Below are positions 1 through 7,963 of a DNA stretch of 64,000 nucleotides, one piece after another. The notes below the pieces were generated by a model. It saw only the letters and a list, made by a program, of their open reading frames with translations, searched no databases and had not been told where the DNA came from. Within the stretch, counting starts at the first letter, position 1. Every line of letters begins with the position of its first letter. Position numbers and translations under genes: made by a program. Origin of the DNA: Metabacillus litoralis (GTDB lineage Bacteria; Bacillota; Bacilli; Bacillales; Bacillaceae); NCBI RefSeq assembly GCF_003667825.1, contig NZ_CP033043.1, positions 683,001 to 747,000 of the forward strand. The letters are read 5' to 3'.

Positions 1-408
1 AAGTAATAATAAAATAGCAAAAGCATTTACAACATGTTTCATTGCTTTACCTAAAAATTTCCCTGCAAGCTCTGGTAAGTGTGCTCCACGATTACGAATT
101 GAAATCATTCCTGTCAAATAATCATGAACAGCACCAGCGAAAATACATCCGATGACAATCCAAATGAATGCGGCTGGACCATATAATGCTCCCATAATAG
201 GTCCGAAGATTGGTCCTACTCCAGCAATATTTAATAATTGAATAAGAGAATTACGTTTCTTGCCCATAGGGAGGTAATCAACGTCATCTCTACGAGTGAT
301 AGCTGGTGTTTTTCTTGCTTCTTTCACACCAAAGACTTTTTCTACAAAACGACCGTAAATAAAATATCCTAAGATTAATAGTACAATTCCAGCAATAAAT
401 GTATACAT
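1..408 (-). CDS. cstA: Carbon starvation protein CstA family transporter (N-terminal part, runs off the window)
   Basis: Multi-pass membrane transporter of the CstA/BtsT family, whose members take up peptides or pyruvate when preferred carbon is scarce. Only the first 136 codons are present; the gene continues past the left edge. The translation starts MYTFIAGIVLLILGYFIYG and contains the family block NIAGVGPIFGPIMGALYG followed by FAGAVHDYLTGMISIRNRG. The ATG at 406-408 is preceded by a strong GGAGGTCCTT site at 411-420. A cre-like element lies about 110-125 bases upstream of the start, which fits catabolite repression. B. subtilis cstA is CcpA-controlled (established knowledge); control here is inference. 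Confidence 0.93.
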   Translation of the reverse strand, partial: MYTFIAGIVLLILGYFIYGRFVEKVFGVKEARKTPAITRRDDVDYLPMGKKRNSLIQLLNIAGVGPIFGPIMGALYGPAAFIWIVIGCIFAGAVHDYLTGMISIRNRGAHLPELAGKFLGKAMKHVVNAFAILLLL

Positions 409-517
409 AAAAGGACCTCCATTAGAATGATGAATACGCTTACATGAATCTTAACAAAAAAACAACTCAAACGGAGTGTTTTGTGATTAAGATGTAAAAT
501 AGAGAGTGTAACATGTA

Positions 518-531
518 GTAAAACGCTTTCA
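518..531 (-). promoter_or_regulatory. cre-like CcpA operator upstream of cstA
   Basis: Read on the minus strand the site is TGAAAGCGTTTTAC. It matches the consensus TGWAANCGNTNWCA at 12 of 14 positions, with a perfect TGAAAGCG half. It sits in the 244-base gap between cstA and the lysE-type gene and is most simply assigned to cstA. The gap holds no other gene that I can support. Confidence 0.55.
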
Positions 532-652
532 AGATGCAGGTGATAATAAATAGAATGTAAGATTTAAAGTTATATATTTAAAAACAATTCGTATTCATAT
601 ATGATGTTAATATCTGTTAAAAAAGGAAACTCTAAATAATGGAGGAAAAGAA

Positions 653-1264
653 GTGGAAGCAATATTGCATGGAATATTATTAGCATTTGGGTTAATTCTT
701 CCTTTAGGTGCACAAAATGTGTTTGTTTTTAACCAAGGAGCACTTCAACCTCGATTTGTGCGGGCTCTTCCAGTTATTGTTACAGCAGCACTTTGTGATA
801 CATTTTTAATTATTCTTGCAGTCCTAGGAGTATCTGTTATTGTTTTTTCATTTGAATGGTTAAAAATAACTATATTTTTGATAGGAATTATGTTTTTGCT
901 TTATATGGGTTGGTCTGTTTGGAGGTCAGATGAACAGGCAGGTAAGGAGCACCAATCCTCCTCATTATCTCCAAAAAAACAAGTTATGTTTGCGATGAGT
1001 GTTTCTTTATTAAATCCACATGCAATCTTAGATACAATTGGTGTCATTGGGACGAGTTCACTTGCTTATAATGAAGGAGACAAGGTGTTATTTACACTAG
1101 CTTGTATTATTGTTTCGTGGATTTGGTTTGTTGGTCTCGCGCTGACAGGAAGAAGTATAAAGAAAATTGATCAAAATGGAAAACACTTGAGAAAGATAAA
1201 TAAAGTTTCTGCTCTTATTATTTGGGCAGTAGCTGTTTATTTAATCTTTCAATTAATAAGTTAA
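653..1264 (+). CDS. LysE/ArgO family amino acid exporter
   Basis: Predicted inner-membrane exporter of basic or other amino acids, LysE/RhtB superfamily, 203 residues, the usual length. The N-terminus carries the family signature (G-L-I-L-P-L-G-A-Q-N-V-F-V-F at about residues 13-26), followed by about five further hydrophobic segments and a short charged loop near residues 90-110. The start is GTG at 653 behind GGAGGAAAAG (641-650). The CPBP protease gene begins 14 bases after the stop, so the two are probably co-transcribed. The substrate cannot be read from sequence; similarity to ArgO/LysE is by eye. Confidence 0.88.
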   Translation: MEAILHGILLAFGLILPLGAQNVFVFNQGALQPRFVRALPVIVTAALCDTFLIILAVLGVSVIVFSFEWLKITIFLIGIMFLLYMGWSVWRSDEQAGKEHQSSSLSPKKQVMFAMSVSLLNPHAILDTIGVIGTSSLAYNEGDKVLFTLACIIVSWIWFVGLALTGRSIKKIDQNGKHLRKINKVSALIIWAVAVYLIFQLIS

Positions 1265-1278
1265 AAGGAGATTTGTTG

Positions 1279-2166
1279 ATGAGGCAAAGTTTTATCAAAA
1301 TTGAAGAAGGTAAAAATACGCATAAGAGGTATATTGGTTCTCTATTTGTTATTTTAGCTTTTATGCTTATTTTAGGAACAGTTGCATATACAGTAGCACT
1401 TATATTAGGGGAGCTTGTTCAACCTGGTTTGATAGATTTTGAGACGGGGTTGGTAACAGACCCTTTAGTTGATCTTTACCTGCTACACTTGCAAAGCATT
1501 TTTTTGATTCTTGGTCTACTTATTGCAGTTAAAGCGATCTTAAAAAGAAGGTTTATCTCATTAATAACACCGTATAAAAACCTTAATTGGGGAAAAGTAT
1601 TTTATGGTTATGTAGTTTTATTTATATTATTAGTTGTGTTTACATTAATCGATTATGCCTTTTTCCCAAATGATTATTATTTAAATGATTTTGATGCTAA
1701 CAGGTTTATGTGGTTATTGGTTGCGGTAATTTTTCTGGTTCCGATTCAAACAACTTCTGAAGAACTTCTGTTCAGAGGGTTCCTTCTTCAGTGGGGAGCA
1801 AAATTTACGACAAATCCGATATTGCTTGCTATTATAGTTGGCGGGATTTTTGGTAGTCTTCACTTTTTTAACCCAGAAATGGAGTATGGAGCCTTTTGGG
1901 TAGCGCTAGATTATTTAGCAATGGGGTTTATTTGGACGTATATTTCAATAAAAACAAACAGTTCAGAGTTCTCTATTGGTGCACATGCAGCAAATAATAT
2001 GTTTCTCTGCTTATTTTTAACAATGGACGATACTGTTTATGGTGACATACCTTCCGTGTTTGTAACAACGAATGTCAATGCAATGCTATCGACACTTACT
2101 ACGATCATCACTGGTGTGTTATTTACAATCATTGTATTTCAGAAACAAAAGAAAGAGATGAAATAG
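1279..2166 (+). CDS. CPBP family intramembrane metalloprotease
   Basis: Integral-membrane protease of the CAAX protease / bacteriocin-processing (CPBP, Abi) family, 295 residues with about eight hydrophobic segments. The three conserved motifs are visible: EELLFRG (EExxxR type), FGSLHF, and HAANN near the C-terminus, which form the metal/catalytic site in this family. I choose ATG 1279 because AAAAGGAG lies just upstream; an in-frame ATG at 1222 would overlap the lysE-type gene and has no ribosome site. It lies downstream of the exporter with a 14-base gap and ends in a terminator at 2181-2209. Such proteins process lipoproteins or prenylated or bacteriocin-like peptides; the substrate here is unknown. 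Confidence 0.88.
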   Translation: MRQSFIKIEEGKNTHKRYIGSLFVILAFMLILGTVAYTVALILGELVQPGLIDFETGLVTDPLVDLYLLHLQSIFLILGLLIAVKAILKRRFISLITPYKNLNWGKVFYGYVVLFILLVVFTLIDYAFFPNDYYLNDFDANRFMWLLVAVIFLVPIQTTSEELLFRGFLLQWGAKFTTNPILLAIIVGGIFGSLHFFNPEMEYGAFWVALDYLAMGFIWTYISIKTNSSEFSIGAHAANNMFLCLFLTMDDTVYGDIPSVFVTTNVNAMLSTLTTIITGVLFTIIVFQKQKKEMK

Positions 2167-2180
2167 AGACTTAATCTATA

Positions 2181-2209
2181 GAGCGTGCTATTTAGCGCGC
2201 TCTTTTTTT
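2181..2209 (+). terminator. Rho-independent terminator after the lysE-CPBP pair
   Basis: GAGCGTGC/GCGCGCTC form an 8-bp stem with one G-U pair around a 6-base loop, followed by seven T. Confidence 0.9.
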
Positions 2210-2214
2210 ATACT

Positions 2215-2298
2215 ATCAGAAGGTATAAGTTTTTGTGGGTGATCGTATAAGGAAAACTAAGGCTTTCGCCATTAGGACTTGGCGATAAGTCAAGTTTG
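2215..2298. repeat. Dispersed intergenic hairpin repeat, copy 1
   Basis: About 84 bases that align with 37016-37099. Both begin ATCAGAA, run through a TAAG..TTTT..TGGGTG-like stretch into a GTATAAG/GATAAG block, and share the exact 12-mer CTAAGGCTTTCG (2257-2268). The right half can fold back on the left imperfectly (AAAACT..CTTTCGCC against GGCGATAAG..AAGTTT). It lies between convergent genes. I believe similar elements are scattered in Bacillaceae genomes, but no family name is claimed. Confidence 0.6.
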
Positions 2299-2302
2299 CT
2301 AA

Positions 2303-2728
2303 TTAGTGAACAAGTGTCGATTGTCGTTCCTTTAGAATATTTTCTATCAAGGTTAGGTGTATTGCAGCCCAGGATTTTTCTCGAAAATGTAGAATAACAC
2401 TTATCACTAGTATTGTTAGATAGATGGAAATAAAAATAACAAAAGGCATACTGCCGTTCTTAAATAAAAAATCTTGAAGTTGCTTTGAAAAAAGAAAAAG
2501 TAGCCAAGGACCAGCAGATACAAATACAGGAATCATTCCTGTTCCATTTTTTTCTTTTAAAATTCGATAATACATTTTTTCTAATGTTGAGGTATCAATA
2601 GAAAGATAGAAATGTTTAATTTGTTCTATTTCTTTTAGTTCTTTTAATTTATGAAGCGGTTGTCCATTTTCGACTGTTTTTTTAAACTTTAAATAAAGTT
2701 TATGTGCATCCCCGCGTGTTGAAATCAT
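2303..2728 (-). CDS. Uncharacterised small membrane protein
   Basis: A 141-residue protein that I do not recognise. The first about 65 residues are charged and helical with no signal peptide. Two hydrophobic segments follow, at about 68-84 and 94-113, leaving both ends likely cytoplasmic. A short amphipathic tail is rich in I, L and E. The start at 2728 is backed by GGAGG about ten bases upstream. It is divergent from the CotF-like gene and convergent with the lysE/CPBP pair. The good ribosome site and uninterrupted frame support a real gene; the function is unknown. Confidence 0.7.
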   Translation of the reverse strand: MISTRGDAHKLYLKFKKTVENGQPLHKLKELKEIEQIKHFYLSIDTSTLEKMYYRILKEKNGTGMIPVFVSAGPWLLFLFSKQLQDFLFKNGSMPFVIFISIYLTILVISVILHFREKSWAAIHLTLIENILKERQSTLVH

Positions 2729-2906
2729 ATGATGATTACCTCCGTTCCCTAAATTAAGTCGTTAACAATTGTCATGAATTTTATACATCAAATTATCAAC
2801 CTGGGTTATAAAATCAGAAAATTCACAGCCCATATTTGATAGGACAAACGACCATTTTTCTTTTAATGAATAAAGCTATAGGGATTAATGATCAGGGGGA
2901 GAGACA

Positions 2907-3404
2907 ATGAATTATTCATATCAAAATGTACCAAAACAAAAAACACTTGCTTGGCACGAGACATTAGAGTTACATGAATTAGTAGCTTTTTCGTCAATTG
3001 GATTAATGAAATTAAAGAAGGGTCTTAATAAAATTAGTTGTCCTACTTTAAAATCAATTTATTCTCAGTCAATCCGTGAGTTAGAAACAAACATAAGAGA
3101 ATTGTTACAATTTTATCCGTTAGCTGCACGTGGAGAGGAAGATTCGAGAGACATGGATAAAGCTTTTTATGCTGGAGATTTACTAGCATTCTCAAAAGCG
3201 GCAGTTAGAAACTATGCTGTGGCAATAACCGAGACAGCTACTCCTGAGTTGAGGAGTGTCCTAGCTAAACAATTACAATCAGCTATAAATATTCATGCAA
3301 GAATCTTTTATTACATGTATGAAAGAGGTTTTTATCCCGCATATAATTTACAAAAACTACTTAACAATGATATAAATCTCGCAAAAAAAGCTTTATCTAT
3401 GTAG
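2907..3404 (+). CDS. Spore coat protein, CotF-like
   Basis: A 165-residue, mostly helical protein resembling the Coat F family (CotF, YhcQ and relatives) of Bacillus. Visible similarity includes the opening W-H-E-T-L-E-L-H-E-L block followed by G-L-M-K-L-K-K, and the C-terminal helix with H-A-R-I-F-Y-Y-M-Y-E-R-G-F-Y ending in a hydrophobic/aromatic tail typical of these coat proteins. GGGGGAGAG precedes the ATG. Members are packed into the spore coat after synthesis in the mother cell (family knowledge). A 19-base motif just upstream recurs upstream of the next gene. Assignment is by family resemblance; the exact orthologue is uncertain. Confidence 0.75.
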   Translation: MNYSYQNVPKQKTLAWHETLELHELVAFSSIGLMKLKKGLNKISCPTLKSIYSQSIRELETNIRELLQFYPLAARGEEDSRDMDKAFYAGDLLAFSKAAVRNYAVAITETATPELRSVLAKQLQSAINIHARIFYYMYERGFYPAYNLQKLLNNDINLAKKALSM

Positions 3405-3410
3405 GAAGGG

Positions 3411-3446
3411 AAGGAAGCAACCAATATGGGGTGCTTCCTTCTGTTT
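3411..3446 (+). terminator. Hairpin terminator after the CotF-like gene
   Basis: AAGGAAGCA (3411-3419) pairs with TGCTTCCTT (3432-3440), followed by a short, interrupted T-rich stretch. Confidence 0.65.
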
Positions 3447-3625
3447 ATACATCTTTTGTCACCTGTTTTTCTGTATTCATTGATATCACTAGGAATTTCC
3501 ATTATAATAGGCATGTCTGTAAAAGTGTGTCTAGTTTTATTCATTACTGCTATTTTTCATTAATGGCATAATGATTACTAAAAAATAAAGATATAGGGAT
3601 TACCCTTATTTGTGGAGGATGTTTC

Positions 3626-5245
3626 ATGATTCAAGTAACGAATGTTAGCTTACGATTTGGAGATCGCAAGCTTTTTGAAGATGTTAATATTAAATTTACT
3701 CCGGGTAACTGCTACGGTTTAATCGGGGCAAATGGAGCCGGGAAATCAACATTTATTAAAATTTTATCAGGTGAGATTGAAGCCCAATCTGGTGATGTTA
3801 GCATGGCACCTGGTGAACGTTTAGCAGTACTAAAACAAAACCATTTTGAATATGAAGAGCATGAAGTTTTGAAAACTGTCATTATGGGTCATAAACGCCT
3901 TTATGAAGTAATGCAAGAAAAAGATGCTATCTACATGAAAGCTGACTTCACAGATGAAGATGGTATGAAGGCGGCTGAGTTAGAAGGTGAGTTCGCTGAG
4001 CTAAATGGTTGGGAAGCCGAAAGTGAAGCTGCAATCCTTTTAAAAGGACTTGGTATCTCAGAGGACCTTCATACAAAGAAGATGGCAGATTTAACAGGTG
4101 GAGATAAGGTTAAAGTACTCTTAGCTCAAGCGCTTTTTGGTGAGCCAGATGTTCTTCTTCTGGACGAGCCAACAAACCATCTTGATATCCATGCAATTCA
4201 ATGGCTAGAGGAATTCCTAATCAACTTTGAGAATACCGTTATTGTAGTATCTCATGACCGTCATTTCTTAAACAAAGTTTGTACGCATATTGCTGATTTA
4301 GATTTCTCTAAAATTAAAATCTATGTTGGAAACTATGACTTTTGGTATGAGTCTAGTCAATTGGCACTTAAACTAGGGCAAGAAGCTAATAAGAAAAAAG
4401 AAGAAAAAATTAAAGAGCTTCAAAACTTTATTGCGAGATTTAGCGCTAATGCTTCGAAATCAAAACAAGCAACATCACGTAAAAAATTATTAGATAAGAT
4501 TTCCTTAGACGACATACAACCATCTTCTCGTCGTTATCCTTATGTAAACTTTACACCTGAGCGTGAGATAGGGAACGATGTTTTGCGTGTTGAAGGATTA
4601 TCAAAAACAATTGATGGTGTAAAAGTTTTAGATAATATTAGCTTTACTTTAAATAAGGAAGATAAAATTGCATTAGTTGGTCGAGATGAAATTGCGATTA
4701 CAACTCTTTTCAAAATCTTAGCCGGGGAAATGGAACCTGATAGTGGCTCATTTAAATGGGGTGTAACAACTTCTCAGGCATATTTCCCAAAAGATAATGG
4801 CGAATATTTTAAAGGTGATGAGCCGAATTTAGTGGATTGGTTACGTCAATATTCTCCTAATGACCAAAGTGAAAGCTTTTTACGTGGCTTCTTAGGCCGT
4901 ATGCTGTTCTCTGGTGAAGAAGTTTTGAAAAAGCCAAGTGTATTGTCTGGAGGAGAGAAAGTTCGTTGTATGTTATCAAAAATGATGCTTAGTGGAGCTA
5001 ACGTGCTTTTACTAGATGAACCAACGAACCACTTAGATCTTGAATCAATTACGGCTTTAAATAATGGTCTAACCGCATACAAAGGCGCAATGATCTTTAC
5101 TTCTCATGACCATCAGTTTGTTCAAACAATTGCGAATCGTATCATTGAAATAACTGCGAATGGCTTAGTTGATAAACAAATGACTTACGATGAATTTTTA
5201 GAAGATGATAATGTTCAAAAGCAAGTAAAGCAATTATATGCTTAA
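3626..5245 (+). CDS. ykpA: ABC-F family ATPase (YkpA/YbiT-type)
   Basis: Soluble protein with two ATP-binding cassettes and no membrane domain, 539 residues, the length of B. subtilis YkpA. ABC-F proteins act on the ribosome in translation or antibiotic protection; YkpA itself is poorly characterised. NBD1 has an intact Walker A (GANGAGKST at about 34-42), signature LTGGD and Walker B VLLLDEPTNHLD. A charged linker (about 240-300) follows. NBD2 has signature LSGGEK and Walker B VLLLDEPTNHLD, but its Walker A reads GRDEIAITT (352-360), lacking the usual glycine and lysine. GGAGG precedes ATG 3626 and a strong terminator follows. Confidence is high for the family and good for the symbol, because ykpB lies nearby. 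Confidence 0.92.
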   Translation: MIQVTNVSLRFGDRKLFEDVNIKFTPGNCYGLIGANGAGKSTFIKILSGEIEAQSGDVSMAPGERLAVLKQNHFEYEEHEVLKTVIMGHKRLYEVMQEKDAIYMKADFTDEDGMKAAELEGEFAELNGWEAESEAAILLKGLGISEDLHTKKMADLTGGDKVKVLLAQALFGEPDVLLLDEPTNHLDIHAIQWLEEFLINFENTVIVVSHDRHFLNKVCTHIADLDFSKIKIYVGNYDFWYESSQLALKLGQEANKKKEEKIKELQNFIARFSANASKSKQATSRKKLLDKISLDDIQPSSRRYPYVNFTPEREIGNDVLRVEGLSKTIDGVKVLDNISFTLNKEDKIALVGRDEIAITTLFKILAGEMEPDSGSFKWGVTTSQAYFPKDNGEYFKGDEPNLVDWLRQYSPNDQSESFLRGFLGRMLFSGEEVLKKPSVLSGGEKVRCMLSKMMLSGANVLLLDEPTNHLDLESITALNNGLTAYKGAMIFTSHDHQFVQTIANRIIEITANGLVDKQMTYDEFLEDDNVQKQVKQLYA

Positions 5246-5247
5246 TT

Positions 5248-5290
5248 AAAAATAGCTGGTATGAAAATTTCATACCAGCTATTTTTTTGT
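5248..5290. terminator. Bidirectional terminator between ykpA and lytT
   Basis: Near-perfect 16-18 bp stem (AAAATAGCTGGTATGAAA against its complement) with T runs on both strands. It can serve both convergent genes. Confidence 0.93.
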
Positions 5291-5333
5291 TCTAGTTAAG
5301 TTTACCTTTTTGTGAAAAATTTAATATTGAGGT

Positions 5334-6065
5334 TTAGATCTCTAACCGTTCACGTAGGGCTTTTACGTAATTACGACTAACTGAAAGTTGCTCAGAATAA
5401 CCTTTCAGTTCAAGTTGATAAGCTCCGTTAAACCATGGAATTAATTTTGTTACATATTTTAAATTAACAAGATAACTTTTGTGTATTCTGAAAAAACTAA
5501 AGTCCTTTAGTCGTATTTCTAAATCTTTTAAAGGAGTTTTTGTTTCATATTTAAATACACTGCCAACAATTTTCGTTACCCGTTCATCACGATATAAATA
5601 GAGAATGTCGTCTGGGTGAATATAGACAATTCCCTCATCACTTTCCACAGCCAATTTTGATGGAAATTCTTCTTGCTGGGGGATTATATTTACTAAGCGG
5701 TCTTCCAATCTACCAATTGTTTCTTGCAATCTCTCTTCTTCAAAAGGCTTTAATACATAATCAATTGCATCATAACGAAAGGCGTCTACTGCAAATGAAG
5801 GGTAGGCTGTTGCAAAAACTAGGAGAGGTTGATGCTTTAATTCCTTCATTGCCATAGCTGTTTCCATTCCATTCATTTTAGGCATTTCAATATCTAAAAA
5901 AACAACATCTGGCTTTAGTTGCAAAGTTTTAACTAAGGCAGATTCGCCTGAGTCTGCCTCACCAACAACATGAATAATATCATGCTCTGAAAGTAAGTGT
6001 TTTAATTCATCCCTGCTATAGCGTTCGTCATCAACAATCAATATTTTGATTTGTCTCTTTTTCAT
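5334..6065 (-). CDS. lytT: LytTR-family response regulator LytT
   Basis: Response regulator of 243 residues. An N-terminal receiver domain (about 1-120) has the acidic pair near D11-D12, the phosphoacceptor in D-V-V-F-L-D-I-E-M-P-K (about D58) and the conserved K in V-L-K-P-F. A C-terminal LytTR DNA-binding domain (about 140-243) contains F-F-R-I-H-K-S-Y-L-V-N-L. It is the partner of the kinase gene immediately upstream (9-base gap; GGAGG before the ATG). LytTR regulators bind paired sites upstream of lrgAB/pftAB-type transporters in bacilli and of pyruvate transporters in enterobacteria (established). The targets here are unknown. Confidence 0.93.
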   Translation of the reverse strand: MKKRQIKILIVDDERYSRDELKHLLSEHDIIHVVGEADSGESALVKTLQLKPDVVFLDIEMPKMNGMETAMAMKELKHQPLLVFATAYPSFAVDAFRYDAIDYVLKPFEEERLQETIGRLEDRLVNIIPQQEEFPSKLAVESDEGIVYIHPDDILYLYRDERVTKIVGSVFKYETKTPLKDLEIRLKDFSFFRIHKSYLVNLKYVTKLIPWFNGAYQLELKGYSEQLSVSRNYVKALRERLEI

Positions 6066-6074
6066 TTTGTCCTC

Positions 6075-7796
6075 CTACTTTACCTTAAAAGACACGGCTG
6101 TACCTTGATTAAGTTTTGAAGAAATACGCAGTGTGCTTTCCTCTCCGAGCATGAGCAAAAGTCTTCGATTCACATTATATAACCCAAAGCCAGTGCCTTG
6201 TTTGGACTCAACAATACTTTTTACTAAAGAGTTTAATCGACTAAGCTCAATCCCCTTTCCGTTATCTTCAATTGTTACAAATATACTAGTACCCTTATGT
6301 CTAACAGAAATTTTTATTAAGCAATTCTTATCCAAATCTTTTATTCCATGTTTGATGGAGTTTTCAACAATAGGTTGTAAAGTTAGTGTAGGAACTCTTT
6401 GAGATAAAGCCTGATGATCTATATCGTATTCAACAGATAGTTTATCAACAAATCTTGCTTCCTCAATAGAGAGATATGCTCTTACATGTGCAAGCTCCTC
6501 CTCAAGGGTAGTCCATTTTGTCGTTGTTCCTGTTAGATTTTTTCTGAAAAACTGTGATAAAGATAAAAGTAACTTCCTTGCTAAGTCAGGGTTTGTCCGA
6601 ATTAATGAGACAATAATGTTTAATGAATTAAATAAAAAGTGAGGGCTGATTTGTGCTTGAAGCGCTTTAATTTCTGCTTCGTTTGCTAATTGTTTTGCTT
6701 GTTCGGCTTCTGCGATTTCTAATTGGTTGCTGAGCAATGAACTTAACCCTCTAATTAATTCGATAACTAAATAAGAAATATCCTTTTCAAATTGAAAATA
6801 AAATTTTAATGTTCCAATTGTTTCGTCCCTTATTTTTAGAGGGGCAATAACAGCGGCGCCTAATGGACAGTTTTTTTCTTGACATTGAATATCTTCTTGC
6901 TTGGCAATTGTGAGCTTTCCATTTTCAAGAACTTGTTTTGTTAGGGTTGTTTGAATCTTTTGATTAGCTTTGTGATGATTATCAGCCATTCCAACATGAG
7001 CTAGAATTCTTTCTTGATTTGTTACAGAGATGGCCAAGGCATCTACCTCTTTTAAAATGATTCTACACACAACATCTGCGGTTTTTAACGTTAGCCCATT
7101 TCTTAAATAACTAAGAGTTTGCTCTGCTAATCTCAGTGCTTTTTGTGCTTGCAATGCCCCAATTTTTTCTTCTTCATTTAAGACGTTTCGTATGATGAGA
7201 AGAAAAATAGCTGATCCAACACCATTTGCAACAATCATTGGTAGACCAATTGCTTCTACAAGCTGTAACGCTTGATTGTATGGTCTTGAAATGAGGAGGA
7301 TCACAAGCATCTGTATTGTCTCGGCCAAAGCTCCAACAAATAATGCAGTTGACAAATTTAGACGAGCTTTTTTTCTATAAAAAAATCCAGATAGAATTCC
7401 AGCAAGTATAGCAGATATTCCGCAAGATAAAGCAGTAAACCCGCCGAGAGAATATCGATGAATTCCAGCTAATAAACCAGCACCAATACCGACTTTATAC
7501 CCACCCAGTAGTCCTGCAATAATAATGCCAATAACTCTTGAATTGGCAATTGCTTCCTCGTTTCCTAGAGCATAGGCCCATCTGTCAAACTGTAAAGAGG
7601 TTGAATCAAACGTTATACCAGAATATGTACCAATTATACCAAAAGCACCAAAGAATAAAATTGCATAATATTGTTGTTTTCTACTAATTTCGTTTCGTTC
7701 AATCATATGTCTGAAGAAAGGCAACCTTGTCATAATAAGAGCAACGGTAACAATGATTCCTAATCTTTCGAGCATCGTCAAAAATAACACAAACAT
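6075..7796 (-). CDS. lytS: LytS-family sensor histidine kinase
   Basis: Membrane kinase of 573 residues. The first about 210 residues form the 5TMR-LYT membrane sensor. A GAF-like region (about 230-360) follows, then the His_kinase segment Q-A-Q-I-S-P-H-F-L-F-N-S-L-N with the phosphorylated histidine, and an HATPase with N-S-I-K-H-G and D-N-G-K-G-I. The start at 7796 (ATG) is preferred: GAGGTG is correctly placed and LytS proteins begin close to the first membrane helix. An in-frame ATG at 7889 would add 31 atypical residues without a ribosome site. It forms a two-gene operon with lytT. B. subtilis LytS responds to extracellular pyruvate; the signal here is inferred. No lrgAB/pftAB genes adjoin it. 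Confidence 0.92.
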   Translation of the reverse strand: MFVLFLTMLERLGIIVTVALIMTRLPFFRHMIERNEISRKQQYYAILFFGAFGIIGTYSGITFDSTSLQFDRWAYALGNEEAIANSRVIGIIIAGLLGGYKVGIGAGLLAGIHRYSLGGFTALSCGISAILAGILSGFFYRKKARLNLSTALFVGALAETIQMLVILLISRPYNQALQLVEAIGLPMIVANGVGSAIFLLIIRNVLNEEEKIGALQAQKALRLAEQTLSYLRNGLTLKTADVVCRIILKEVDALAISVTNQERILAHVGMADNHHKANQKIQTTLTKQVLENGKLTIAKQEDIQCQEKNCPLGAAVIAPLKIRDETIGTLKFYFQFEKDISYLVIELIRGLSSLLSNQLEIAEAEQAKQLANEAEIKALQAQISPHFLFNSLNIIVSLIRTNPDLARKLLLSLSQFFRKNLTGTTTKWTTLEEELAHVRAYLSIEEARFVDKLSVEYDIDHQALSQRVPTLTLQPIVENSIKHGIKDLDKNCLIKISVRHKGTSIFVTIEDNGKGIELSRLNSLVKSIVESKQGTGFGLYNVNRRLLLMLGEESTLRISSKLNQGTAVSFKVK

Positions 7797-7882
7797 GTTT
7801 ACACACCTCGCTATTATTTGTACATATTTTAGCACAGCTGATGATCGGAAGTAGAGTTTGTTAAAGGGGAAGAGTTTATAAC

Positions 7883-7911
7883 ATGACAAATTGTTATCGC
7901 TTACTTATACT
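7883..7911 (+). promoter_or_regulatory. Predicted sigma-A promoter of ykpB
   Basis: ATGACA (7883-7888), 17-base spacer, TATACT (7906-7911). Transcription would begin about 45 bases before the ykpB start. Confidence 0.6.
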
Positions 7912-7963
7912 TTAATAAGAAGATTCTATTAAAGCAAAATAAACATACAGGGGAGAGAACACA

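Noticed and set aside
3332..3544. Open frame of 70 codons on the minus strand overlapping the end of the CotF-like gene
   Set aside because: No ribosome site, covers the terminator of the coat gene, and the product resembles nothing.
4846..5082. Minus-strand frame inside ykpA
   Set aside because: Fully antisense to the second ATPase domain, with the composition expected of a shadow frame.
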